The notes: generated by a model not told the origin, from the letters alone. 18,311 nucleotides of DNA from an uncultured Prochlorococcus sp. (GCA_902600395.1 CACKJL010000017.1:1-18311), one strand, 5' to 3'. Positions 1 through 5,076 are shown, numbered from the stretch's first letter. Made by a program: numbers and translations.

Positions 1-72
1 AACCTCTTTGAGAAAAATTTAAAAGTATTTCGGACTAATAAAGTATTTATCAAACGCATAAAATTTTTTTCT

Positions 73-78
73 TATAAT
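73..78 (+). promoter_or_regulatory. -10 box (TATAAT) directly upstream of the DoxX gene
   Basis: A perfect TATAAT ends only 6 bases before the ATG at 85. A transcript starting 6-7 bases downstream would begin at or next to the start codon, so the mRNA could be leaderless. No good -35 box is visible at the usual distance. No Shine-Dalgarno sequence precedes the ATG, which fits. Confidence 0.5.
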
Positions 79-84
79 AAAATT

Positions 85-465
85 ATGAAAAATTCTTTTT
101 TGAAAAATAAAAGTATCAAATCTTGCTTAGATTTTTTTTCAAGATTATCAATTTCAGCAATATTTATCTCGGCAATACCAGGCAAAATAAATGATTTTGA
201 GAGAACAGTTGAATATATTTCTTCAAAAGGTATTCCTGAACCAATTTCGTCTATTCTTCTAGTGGGAGCGATTATATGTCTTATATTGGGTTCTGGATTT
301 TTTATATTTGGGGAAAATCAAAAAATCGGTTCAGTCTTTTTATTACTATTTATTATTCCAACAACAATAATTTTTCATGTATTCCCTTTTCATCAAAGAG
401 CAGTATTTATGAATCTCGCATTAATAGGTGGATTAATTATTACTGCAATAAGGGAACCAAAATAA
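85..465 (+). CDS. DoxX family membrane protein
   Basis: This 126-residue protein has four hydrophobic segments (about residues 18-32, 52-74, 80-98 and 106-121). It has the DoxX/DoxD-like layout: an early RLSISAIFISAIPGKI segment, a short loop with the GIPEP turn, then a helix starting near ILLVGAIICLILG and HVFPFHQRAVFMNLALIGG near the end. DoxX-type proteins are small four-helix inner-membrane proteins, often linked to redox or thiol stress, but their biochemistry is poorly defined. The start ATG is preceded by a TATAAT box and no Shine-Dalgarno. It stands alone, and the next gene is on the opposite strand. The family assignment is from motif recognition; no substrate is inferred. Confidence 0.8.
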   Translation: MKNSFLKNKSIKSCLDFFSRLSISAIFISAIPGKINDFERTVEYISSKGIPEPISSILLVGAIICLILGSGFFIFGENQKIGSVFLLLFIIPTTIIFHVFPFHQRAVFMNLALIGGLIITAIREPK

Positions 466-496
466 ATTACTTGATTAAAGAAACCTAAATATTTTT

Positions 497-691
497 TTAT
501 TTTTTCTCTCTTAATTCTGGGAAGCAAGTTGCAATATGAATTAATTCATAAACCTCTTTGCTATCGTAATTTTTATTCGGAATTCCACTTCCCACCTCTA
601 TACCTCTCTCTTTCATCTTCTTTAATATCAGTTCTTGTCTTTGCATACTTGACATAGAATTAAATCTTTTAGTTCGTTCTTCTTTATTCAC
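497..691 (-). CDS. Small conserved-looking protein of unknown function (64 aa, GTG start)
   Basis: The frame opens with GTG at 691, giving MNKEERTKRFNSMSSMQ; an internal ATG at residue 12 or 13 is an alternative start. The protein is hydrophilic and probably helical, with a basic N-terminal half, a GIEVGSGIPNKNYDS turn and a C-terminal helix ending in CFPELREKK. There is no signal peptide or membrane segment. It converges with the DoxX gene. I do not recognise the family. It reads as a real gene because of balanced composition and ordinary codon use. Confidence 0.6.
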   Translation of the reverse strand: MNKEERTKRFNSMSSMQRQELILKKMKERGIEVGSGIPNKNYDSKEVYELIHIATCFPELREKK

Positions 692-734
692 TAGATTTTA
701 ATTTAGTTAAACTTTATTGTTAAGGTTATATCAA

Positions 735-857
735 TTAGCGATTAATTAAATAAGTAAGAAAGCCAGTAAATGTAAGTAATTTAAATCCAATAAAGAAAGG
801 CAAATATTTTTTGACCTTTTTGCCAACGGGCAATAATTTGTTTAATGAACTGATCAT
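735..857 (-). CDS. 40-aa single-pass membrane microprotein
   Basis: The frame reads ATG (857) to TAA and gives 40 residues. A basic N-terminal half (NKLLPVGKKVKKY) is followed by one hydrophobic helix (LPFFIGFKLLTFTGFLTYLI) and a short NR tail, typical of a single-span inner-membrane peptide. No clear Shine-Dalgarno is present. A competing 35-codon frame overlaps from about 888 (start MFERNIFF) but has no such clean membrane layout. It lies between the 64-aa gene and the divergent NTF2-like gene. The function is unknown. Confidence 0.5.
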   Translation of the reverse strand: MISSLNKLLPVGKKVKKYLPFFIGFKLLTFTGFLTYLINR

Positions 858-936
858 GATATAAAAAGAATATATTTCTTTCAAACATGCTAACGAATTT
901 TTTTTAGAATTATCCTATTTCGATTTGTAAATTTTA

Positions 937-976
937 AACAGTAGTTCTAAACTAAAAGGATTACGTCCCTTTTTTT
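937..976 (+). repeat. Dispersed repeat copy, divergent: -10-like box, hairpin and T-run abutting the NTF2-like start codon
   Basis: The segment ACAGTAGTTCTAAACTAA, then AAGG-ATTACGT-CCCTT and a run of T, stops directly at the ATG at 977. It matches the copy before the paralogous NTF2-like gene (13938-13981) block by block: ACAGT..TCTAAA, small hairpin, T-run, ATG. TAAACT (948-953) could be a -10 box. The mRNA would then have a leader of roughly 17 nt consisting of the hairpin and T-run. It was probably copied together with the gene. Confidence 0.5.
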
Positions 977-1363
977 ATGAATGATAAAGAAACAATAATT
1001 TCATTATTAAATGAGTTTGCTAATCCAAGAAAAATGGCCTCATTTTTTGTTAACAACGCGACTTCAGATTTTTTATTCATAAGACCGAGTGGTAATCCTA
1101 TAGATGCAAAAAGTTTCGAACAAATGATTACTGATGAAATTGTTCAAGAAAAGGCAGAAATAACTAAAATTCACCGATTCGAATTTTTAAGCGAAACTAT
1201 AGTAATGTGCATTTTTACACTAGGTTCAAAATTTACTTATAAAGGGACACCTAATAATGACTTACCAACAGTTACGTCAATTTTTAAAAAAGTAAATAAT
1301 GTTTGGAAAATTCACTGGATGCAAAGATCTACAGGAAATTCGGATTTATCTTTATGGGATTAG
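977..1363 (+). CDS. NTF2-like (SnoaL-type) small protein, copy 1
   Basis: The 128-residue protein has the length and strand-rich pattern of the NTF2/SnoaL cone fold. It is clearly paralogous to the product of 13982-14365: both share DFL..RPSGNPI.AK near residues 31-45, a central E..KIH/KTH segment, F.YKG..N.DL near 87-95, and the end W.MQRS.G..D...W. Proteins of this fold act as small pocket enzymes or ligand-binding subunits, and nothing here fixes the ligand. It may correspond to a cyanobacterial/cyanophage DUF in this clan (DUF3804 comes to mind, unverified). The ATG follows a T-run with no Shine-Dalgarno. The end overlaps the next small frame by 10 bases. Confidence 0.7.
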   Translation: MNDKETIISLLNEFANPRKMASFFVNNATSDFLFIRPSGNPIDAKSFEQMITDEIVQEKAEITKIHRFEFLSETIVMCIFTLGSKFTYKGTPNNDLPTVTSIFKKVNNVWKIHWMQRSTGNSDLSLWD

Positions 1364-1443
1364 CAAAGTTAATAGCACTTTTAATGGTGCTACTACTTGT
1401 AGGAAGTTCTTTTGTTGGTTTAATTTTGTATTTTATAAAATAA
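1354..1443 (+). CDS. 29-aa hydrophobic peptide overlapping the end of the NTF2-like gene
   Basis: ATG GGA TTA begins 10 bases inside the end of the upstream gene, in another frame. The peptide MGLAKLIALLMVLLLVGSSF runs straight into a second hydrophobic half and ends FIK, so it is one membrane helix. The short overlap suggests translational coupling to the NTF2-like gene. It is too short to assign. The uniform hydrophobicity and stop spacing favour a real microprotein over chance. Confidence 0.45.
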   Translation: MGLAKLIALLMVLLLVGSSFVGLILYFIK

Positions 1444-1523
1444 GTAGATCAAATAAATAATACCCAGTAACTATTTCTTGTTTTAGAAAATAATTGCTTA
1501 TTTTATGCTAAGTAATTTGATTT
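1444..1523. other. Short non-coding interval
   Basis: AT-rich sequence between convergent small genes. I see no convincing frame, hairpin or repeat here. Confidence 0.4.
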
Positions 1524-1598
1524 TCAGGTAAAAATAAAAACTTTAGACAGACTAACGCCTATATCTAAAGCCAATAAAGCAATTAGTAACTTACTCAT
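1524..1598 (-). CDS. 24-aa hydrophobic peptide, coupled to the upstream 18-aa frame
   Basis: ATG (1598) overlaps the stop of the upstream minus-strand frame as ATGA. The peptide MSKLLIALLALDIGVSLSKV plus four more residues is one short membrane helix. The ATGA overlap is the same arrangement seen in other microprotein pairs in this window, which is the main reason to keep it. The function is unknown. Confidence 0.35.
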   Translation of the reverse strand: MSKLLIALLALDIGVSLSKVFIFT

Positions 1599-1651
1599 TT
1601 TTTAGAACTCTCAATTATTTTTTTGTAAAGTTCCTCAGAAATAGGTTGCAT
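1595..1651 (-). CDS. 18-aa peptide, possible leader of a two-peptide unit
   Basis: The frame MQPISEELYKKIIESSKK runs from ATG (1651) to TGA, with AAAGG 3 bases upstream. It is soluble and helical in character and feeds into the 24-aa membrane peptide by an ATGA overlap. It is very short, so chance is a serious alternative. Confidence 0.3.
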   Translation of the reverse strand: MQPISEELYKKIIESSKK

Positions 1652-1772
1652 AACCTTTTAAAAATCTAATTACAAATTAATTATTTTAAAATTAATTTCT
1701 CGTTACTAAATATACGAATATATGAATTTTTAAATAGGCAAAAAATATATTCACTATAAGTTCTTCTTATAA

Positions 1773-1790
1773 AGTATTAATAAATACTTA
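1773..1790. terminator. AT-rich hairpin downstream of the DUF4278-like gene
   Basis: AAGTATT-AATA-AATACTT is a perfect 7-bp stem with a 4-base loop, about 54 bases past the stop of the minus-strand peptide gene at 1844. It is weak and has no long T-run on the minus strand, so termination is only possible. Confidence 0.25.
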
Positions 1791-1843
1791 ATCCAAAAAC
1801 GTCAATAAATGTCCAAACTTTTTTTAAAAAGAAATTAGAAATC

Positions 1844-1945
1844 TTATTTCAAGTAAATAGATCCTCTATAAGTAAGCTTTATAATCTTTTCTTCTTGTTT
1901 TCTACAATATACGAATGACTTTCCATTGAAATACATGTTTACCAT
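1844..1945 (-). CDS. DUF4278-like 33-aa peptide, copy 1
   Basis: From ATG (1945) to TAA, 33 residues. The N-terminal half has MVNMYFNGKSFVYC, then a charged KQEEK stretch and LTYRGSIYLK. The L-T-Y-R-G-x-x-Y box resembles the cyanobacterial DUF4278 motif, whose function is unknown. Its twin at 16234-16335 differs at 16 of 102 bases, 7 of which are silent third-position changes in codons 6-19, so the frame looks under selection. AGGAG lies 8 bases before the ATG and decides the start. A consensus promoter and a conserved leader precede it. The plus-strand frames over the same DNA are shadows. Confidence 0.75.
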   Translation of the reverse strand: MVNMYFNGKSFVYCRKQEEKIIKLTYRGSIYLK

Positions 1946-2043
1946 GATGCAGCTCCTGAACTTGCTCAAGTCCCCGTCCTATGGCTTGAGTCGTACTGCG
2001 GTCTATCAGATGGTAGATCGGACGATTTTGTAGTATTCACTAC
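1946..2043 (-). ncRNA. Conserved structured 5' leader of the DUF4278-like gene, copy 1 (candidate cis-regulatory RNA)
   Basis: On the minus strand the roughly 98-nt leader can form several elements. First is a 5' hairpin TTGTAGT-GAAT-ACTACAA. Then comes a 6-bp stem CTCAAG/CTTGAG (plus positions 1985-1990 with 1965-1970). The loop of that stem holds GGACG (1975-1979), able to pair with CGTCC (2020-2024) as a pseudoknot. AGGAG and the ATG follow at once. The copy at 16336-16433 has the same length and about 88 percent identity, and the outer pair of the 6-bp stem changes from C-G to A-T on both sides. This is a sequence-level prediction; no ligand is known to me. Confidence 0.6.
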
Positions 2044-2049
2044 AATCTA

Positions 2050-2078
2050 TTTATAAAGTATTTATACTTAGATGTCAA
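2050..2078 (-). promoter_or_regulatory. Consensus sigma-70 promoter for the DUF4278-like gene, copy 1
   Basis: On the minus strand TTGACA (2073-2078) and TATAAA (2050-2055) are separated by exactly 17 bases. The other copy keeps both hexamers and the spacing. Such a perfect -35 is unusual in a genome this AT-rich and suggests strong expression. Confidence 0.75.
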
Positions 2079-2081
2079 CAA

Positions 2082-2231
2082 TTAATAAAAACTAAACTTA
2101 AATTTAAAACTAGATTCGGCTCTCATAAACTCCCGAACAAGAATATAAAACATATAACTACGAGTAACTCCCATAAAAACTGAAACAAGTGCTAGAACTA
2201 CACAAATAGAGCAATGTGGGAATCCCATCAT
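2082..2231 (-). CDS. 49-aa membrane microprotein
   Basis: ATG ATG at 2231 opens a 49-residue protein: MMGFPHCSICVVLALVSVFM forms a first hydrophobic helix with two Cys, then GVTRSYMFYILVREFM and a basic, Phe-rich tail FKFKFSFY. One membrane span is clear. The start overlaps the stop of the upstream frame (ATGA), and its stop lies 4 bases before the -35 box of the DUF4278-like gene. I do not recognise the family. Confidence 0.6.
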   Translation of the reverse strand: MMGFPHCSICVVLALVSVFMGVTRSYMFYILVREFMRAESSFKFKFSFY

Positions 2232-2344
2232 TTATTTTCCAATATAAATTTCAATTCAGTCTCTGCATTAAGAATATCGATTCTTCTCTTGAGCAATATA
2301 AAAAATTTAATTATTTTTTTCAAAATTAAACCTTCTTTAGGCAT
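2228..2344 (-). CDS. 38-aa basic peptide coupled to the 49-aa membrane protein
   Basis: ATG (2344) gives MPKEGLILKKIIKFFILLKR and 18 more residues, helical and amphipathic. There is no Shine-Dalgarno before the ATG. GAAGG lies 7 bases before an in-frame TTG (codon 8), which may be the true start. The stop overlaps the next ATG as ATGA. The function is unknown. Confidence 0.45.
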   Translation of the reverse strand: MPKEGLILKKIIKFFILLKRRIDILNAETELKFILENK

Positions 2345-2377
2345 CAATAATAATATTATTTAAGAATGAATATATCA

Positions 2378-2587
2378 ATGAGCAAAAATACTGAAGCCAT
2401 TGATATAACAAAAGTTACGTAGCAGGTTTATACAATAAACAACACCAACATATGCTCAGATACTCTTGCTAAATAAGCTTATTCAGAGTCTAATATAAAA
2501 ATTGGTGATCTAGTTACCTTGCAGTGCTATTTTTCTTTTGCTAAAAAAATAGAGCGGACTAAAGTCCAATACTCCACGAGGATTTAG
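2378..2587 (+). pseudogene. Possible decayed small gene with two in-frame stops
   Basis: Reading from ATG 2378 gives MSKNTEAIDITKVT, stop, a 17-codon block, stop, then AYSESNIKIGDLVTLQCYF and onward to a third stop. Composition between the stops is protein-like and there are no frame jumps. Without a homologue this could be chance in a region that also holds a terminator hairpin. Confidence 0.2.
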
Positions 2588-2593
2588 TCCGCT
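2543..2593 (-). terminator. Rho-independent terminator read leftward
   Basis: AGCGGACTAAA (2553-2563) and TTTAGTCCGCT (2583-2593) form a perfect 11-bp stem around a 19-base loop. On the minus strand it is followed by CTATTTTTTT. No minus-strand gene is obvious immediately upstream. Its loop half resembles the hairpin at 2725-2756, in opposite orientation. Confidence 0.6.
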
Positions 2594-2724
2594 GCCTAAA
2601 GCCTGAGAGTGCAAATTTTTCTTAATTAATATGCAAGTATGCTTTATGAGGTAAATATCTTGATTGCGTAATAAATTTATTTTGTATATTGCTATTACAA
2701 AAATGATGAGTTTATTTAAATAAG

Positions 2725-2765
2725 TTACTAAATCCTCGTGGAGAAAGCTTTAGTAAATTTTTTTT
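2725..2765 (+). terminator. Terminator-like hairpin covering the start of the 39-aa gene
   Basis: TTACTAAA (2725-2732) and TTTAGTAA (2749-2756) form a perfect 8-bp stem, followed by eight T (2758-2765). The loop TCCTCGTGGAG is shared with the inverted hairpin at 2553-2593. The GTG start codon (2738) sits in the loop and the T-run lies in codons 7-10, so this may be an attenuator or a translation switch as much as a terminator. Confidence 0.5.
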
Positions 2766-2857
2766 ATTGGTTACTGATAAGATCAGCCGAATCTCATTAT
2801 GGAGAATCATTTGTATCTGTAGAAGTTCCATCTAATTCAATCAAAAGGTTTTCTTGA
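2738..2857 (+). CDS. 39-aa microprotein, paralogue of 7174-7281 (GTG start)
   Basis: The GTG start is inferred from colinear similarity with the 35-aa protein at 7174: EKALVNFFYWLLIRSAESHY here against EKSFLNFIYWILLKSAESYY there, followed by GES/GDS. An in-frame stop lies three codons upstream, so no other start is possible nearby. The first half is a short hydrophobic, aromatic helix. The C-terminal tail differs between the two. No Shine-Dalgarno is visible, and the start region lies inside a strong hairpin. Confidence 0.55.
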   Translation: MEKALVNFFYWLLIRSAESHYGESFVSVEVPSNSIKRFS

Positions 2858-3002
2858 TTTTAGAAAGTTTTTAATACTTAAATTCATAGCTTTCTGAACA
2901 TTGAATAACTAATTTGAGTTAAGTTGGTTAATTATCTCTATTGCAAATAAAGATAAGGTTGTTAATCTTGCACTTAAAGAAGAAACTTAATTTCTTATAC
3001 TG

Positions 3003-3212
3003 ATGCAATTTGATCATTTAAATTTCAATGAAGATGATGGCCTCATGTCCATAGAAGATTTAAGGGCTTTACGTCTTAGAAAAAAGAAAATTGAAAGTGA
3101 TAAGAAAGCTAGAAAGTATATCCTGGATATAAATCAAAGATATAGAAAAATGAGTTCCAGCAAAAGTAATAACTTTTTAAGGAATATAAACCCTTTTAAA
3201 AAGGCAGCATAA
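3003..3212 (+). CDS. 69-aa highly basic protein of unknown function
   Basis: An acidic N-terminus (FNEDDGLMSIEDL) is followed by a long basic helix rich in Arg and Lys (RALRLRKKKIESDKKARKY) and a basic tail (NPFKKAA). It is soluble, with a likely coiled or extended helix around residues 16-50. It could bind nucleic acid by charge alone, which is inference. A G-rich/C-rich hairpin at 3299 may terminate it. I do not recognise the family. Confidence 0.6.
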   Translation: MQFDHLNFNEDDGLMSIEDLRALRLRKKKIESDKKARKYILDINQRYRKMSSSKSNNFLRNINPFKKAA

Positions 3213-3298
3213 ATTATTAATCTTGATTTTGTTAATTTGTTTAACTTTGCAACTTTCAGAGTAAAATTTTAATGGTGTTTCTTTGGAAGAGTTTCACC

Positions 3299-3325
3299 AA
3301 GAGGGGTCAATTTTGGGCCCCTTCT
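3299..3325 (+). terminator. GC-rich hairpin downstream of the basic 69-aa gene
   Basis: AAGAGGGG and CCCCTTCTT pair with one bulge around a TCAATTTTGGG loop, followed by a mixed T-rich tail (CTTTG). It stands out in an AT-rich spacer and fits a terminator for the gene ending at 3212, though the T-run is poor. Confidence 0.45.
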
Positions 3326-3537
3326 TTGCGGAGATATTTTTTAATTGAAACTAGTTATAAAATTAAAGTAATACTTTTCTAGAAGGCGAAAGTGATGTAA
3401 ATCTTTTGTTTAAAGTTTTTTATTACCACTTAATGAAAACTCTATATCTTCAACTAAATCCTCATTATTAAAAACAAAAGTTTTAGCTTATGGATTATTT
3501 CCCATAATTTATTGAATTTTTTCATTCGCGATTTTTA
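3326..3537. other. Spacer with weak coding relic on the minus strand
   Basis: A 25-codon open stretch without a start codon on the minus strand (about 3410-3487, including FVFNNEDLVEDIEFSLSG) looks protein-like and may be a gene remnant. Nothing else is clear. Confidence 0.2.
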
Positions 3538-3741
3538 ATGGCTTCACCTACAAGTTGGGAATTCTACAAAGAAGTTGAACCTAAAATTCTATGGGTGAAT
3601 ATTTGTACCCAAAATTTAGAAGGAGTAGCTTACTCGATCAATAAATGGTGGAAGACAAGATATCCAGGATACAAAATCAGAATAGTTTCTAAAAAAGAAT
3701 TGGAGCTAATAAAAATGCAAGCTGAGAAAAAGGAGAAATAA
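3538..3741 (+). CDS. 67-aa soluble protein of unknown function
   Basis: The product has an aromatic N-terminal half (SWEFYKEVEPKILWVNICTQ), a central helix YSINKWWKTRYPGYKIRIVS and a charged C-terminal helix ending AEKKEK. There is no signal peptide or membrane span. The ATG follows a short T-run (TTTTTAATG) without a Shine-Dalgarno, as for several other genes here. I do not recognise a family, but composition and codon use are those of a real gene. Confidence 0.6.
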   Translation: MASPTSWEFYKEVEPKILWVNICTQNLEGVAYSINKWWKTRYPGYKIRIVSKKELELIKMQAEKKEK

Positions 3742-3817
3742 AATTATTCTTTGGTAAAAATTGATGCTGAATATTTAATTTTTGCAGTTATTATAAGATC
3801 AATATATTAAAGAACAA

Positions 3818-3973
3818 ATGAACTCTGCATTTGCAAAAGTCTCAAATTTGAAAGTTAACAGGGCTTCTAAAATAGCTATTACTCTCGCTTCATCAACTTT
3901 CTTTTTGTATGCCTTGGGTCAAGCACCAATTTTTAAAAACATTCTTGCAGGTGTCTTCTCTTGCTCTGGCTAA
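3818..3973 (+). CDS. 51-aa membrane microprotein
   Basis: ATG (3818) to TAA, 51 residues. A basic N-terminus (KVSNLKVNRASK) is followed by a membrane helix (IAITLASSTFFLYALG) and a second weaker hydrophobic stretch ending GVFSCSG. It could be a single-span protein or an exported peptide. A minus-strand frame over 3893-4141 is antisense to it and to a repeat, and is rejected. The function is unknown. Confidence 0.55.
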   Translation: MNSAFAKVSNLKVNRASKIAITLASSTFFLYALGQAPIFKNILAGVFSCSG

Positions 3974-4018
3974 ATAAAATACTTTTTTTAGAGAAGCTAA
4001 AAAGCTAGAATAGACAGT

Positions 4019-4064
4019 GATTGACAGTCGATCTAAACTTAGAGGGATAAACCCCTCTTTTTTA
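4019..4064 (+). repeat. Dispersed repeat with hairpin and T-run (copy upstream of the microprotein chain)
   Basis: GATTGACAGTCGATCTAAAC is followed by AGAGGG-ATAAAC-CCCTCT and T-run, then AATG. The hairpin is a perfect 6-bp stem with a U-tail, so it could terminate transcription. TAGACA (4011-4016), 17 bases and TAAACT (4033-4038) also make a plausible promoter whose transcript would begin at the hairpin. It marks the boundary between the 51-aa gene and the coupled chain. Confidence 0.65.
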
Positions 4065-4124
4065 ATGTTTAATAGATTTATTGCTGAAAAGATAATGATT
4101 CTTCTTATTTCTCTTTTCAGCTGA
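4065..4124 (+). CDS. 19-aa hydrophobic leader peptide of the microprotein chain
   Basis: ATG follows the T-run of the repeat and encodes MFNRFIAEKIMILLISLFS. The stop and the next ATG share one base (TGATG), a classic coupling geometry. The position matches that of the NTF2-like starts behind other repeat copies. A 19-aa frame is short, so it may be a regulatory leader rather than a protein gene. Confidence 0.35.
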   Translation: MFNRFIAEKIMILLISLFS

Positions 4125-4240
4125 TGAATATTTCCCCGCACCTATTAATTGATGCTGTGATATTAAGCGCTGCCCTTACGATAACTTTGGTATTAAGAGC
4201 AAAAGGTAATGCTGCCAGAAAAGAAAAAGAAAATAAATGA
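4124..4240 (+). CDS. 38-aa single-pass membrane peptide (chain member 2)
   Basis: The product is MNISPHLLIDAVILSAALTI, then TLVLRAKG and a lysine/glutamate-rich tail (RKEKENK). One membrane helix spans about residues 7-25, with a charged cytoplasmic tail. It overlaps the preceding frame (TGATG) and the next gene (ATGA). The organisation resembles small photosystem or cytochrome subunits in size only; I cannot assign it to one. Confidence 0.55.
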   Translation: MNISPHLLIDAVILSAALTITLVLRAKGNAARKEKENK

Positions 4241-4377
4241 TTACAAAAGAAGAAGAGAAAGAATTTAAAAAACCTAAATTATATAGATTTTGGAACTTTC
4301 TTATTTATGGAAGTTCCATAGCTATTGGAGTTTTCTTAGTTTATTTATATTCTGCTTATATCTTTATAAATAAATGA
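4237..4377 (+). CDS. 46-aa single-pass membrane peptide (chain member 3)
   Basis: A strongly charged N-terminus (MITKEEEKEFKKPK) precedes LYRFWNFLIYGSSIAIGVFL and a C-terminal hydrophobic end YLYSAYIFINK. There is one long or two short spans. The start overlaps the previous stop and its stop overlaps the next start, both as ATGA, so all members are probably made from one mRNA in similar amounts. The family is unknown. Confidence 0.55.
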   Translation: MITKEEEKEFKKPKLYRFWNFLIYGSSIAIGVFLVYLYSAYIFINK

Positions 4378-4469
4378 CTTACATCTACGGTATAGCGATT
4401 ACTTATGGGGTTGTGAGTCTTTTATTGCTTGGTGGGTTTGCATACTTTACTTTTAAAATGAAACGCTAA
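4374..4469 (+). CDS. 31-aa single-pass membrane peptide (chain member 4)
   Basis: The product MTYIYGIAITYGVVSLLLLG continues with GFAYFTFKMKR. It is almost entirely one membrane helix with a basic end, so the N-terminus is probably outside or lumenal and the tail cytoplasmic (positive-inside rule). The start overlaps the preceding stop (ATGA). No family is recognised. Confidence 0.55.
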   Translation: MTYIYGIAITYGVVSLLLLGGFAYFTFKMKR

Positions 4470-4474
4470 TTTTT

Positions 4475-4600
4475 ATGTCCTCTTCAATGAAAGATTTCTT
4501 AGATAAATTTTTTGATTTATGTAGAGAATATCAACAAGAAATTCCACCTCAAAAGATGGCTGAGATTTTAAGAGAATTTGCAGATAGATTAGATGAATAA
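4475..4600 (+). CDS. 41-aa acidic helical protein (chain member 5)
   Basis: The product is soluble and acidic: MSSSMKDFLDKFFDLCREYQ, then QEIPPQKMAEILREFADRLD and a final Glu. Two amphipathic helices are separated by a PP turn. It starts 5 bases after the previous stop, so it closes the chain of three membrane peptides. It could be a soluble partner of them, which is inference. An internal ATG at codon 5 is an alternative start. Confidence 0.6.
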   Translation: MSSSMKDFLDKFFDLCREYQQEIPPQKMAEILREFADRLDE

Positions 4601-4709
4601 TAGATACTGGCGAACCTAAGAAAGTATTAAGAGAATATAATTTTTAATAAAAATTTATCCAAAATTTTTAAAACTTAAAATAAATTTTATGAAGATATTT
4701 TGTTGGTAA

Positions 4710-4826
4710 ATATTTTTATTTTGTGATTTTTTTTTAATCCTTAATCCGTATAATTTTGTTCCTCTAACCGCACACATAAAACTTGAAATTAACTATTCAA
4801 ATGAATTAGAACATAGGTGTAGCTAG
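4710..4826 (+). pseudogene. Start-less relic of the gene at 12942-13040
   Basis: An open frame without ATG, GTG or TTG contains NPYNFVPLTAHIKLEINYSN and ELEH. It aligns without gaps to FPYQYVHQTAHIRYAVFCSN and QLEH of the 32-aa product at 12942. Across 70 bases the blocks share position and spacing, and TAHI, SN and LEH are identical. The frame closes at TAG 4824-4826, which overlaps the AGGAGG serving the next gene. It could still be translated from a non-standard start. Confidence 0.4.
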
Positions 4827-4838
4827 GAGGTAAGTCTT

Positions 4839-4991
4839 ATGGCACTAAACTACACATTTACTATCCAAGATATTAATCTGGATAAAAAAGACCTTTTATG
4901 TAATATCAAGCCAAAAAGACTTAAATCTTTTTGGGAAAGCGAATTTGAAAAGCATCAAAGTAATAACAATTACAAAATTTTCAGTGATTAA
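4839..4991 (+). CDS. 50-aa soluble protein of unknown function
   Basis: A strong Shine-Dalgarno (AGGAGGT, 8 bases upstream) fixes ATG 4839. The product has a beta-like N-terminus MALNYTFTIQDINLDKKDLL and a charged helical half (KPKRLKSFWESEFEKHQS) ending in an asparagine-rich tail NNNYKIFSD. There is no membrane segment. The gene follows the relic described at 4710, and the gene after the intact relative (13070) belongs to another family, so the pairing is not conserved. Confidence 0.6.
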   Translation: MALNYTFTIQDINLDKKDLLCNIKPKRLKSFWESEFEKHQSNNNYKIFSD

Positions 4992-5076
4992 TATCTTAAC
5001 TTTTAGGTATTCTTACGCTTGATTTTTACATAATACCCGTACTAAAGATTAATCAGATAGAAAGGAGGCCAAGCAA

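Noticed and set aside
276..488. 70-codon plus-strand frame
   Set aside because: Out-of-frame overlap with the DoxX gene; the translation has a chance-like composition and no ribosome site.
1946..2043. Glutamine riboswitch (glnA or Downstream-peptide type) as identity of the leader
   Set aside because: The setting (leader before a short peptide, with a pseudoknot) is similar, but the conserved bases I remember for that class are absent. A structure search would settle it.
3410..3487. Open minus-strand stretch with NNEDLVEDIEFSLSG
   Set aside because: No start codon and only 25 codons; kept as a note in the spacer entry, not as a gene.
3893..4141. 82-codon minus-strand frame
   Set aside because: Antisense to the 51-aa gene, the repeat and the start of the microprotein chain; the hairpin repeat runs through its middle.
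4748..4761. NtcA-like box GTA-N8-TTC, also at 12968
   Set aside because: One mismatch from GTA-N8-TAC and no -10 box at the right distance; it is part of a block that also reads as protein.
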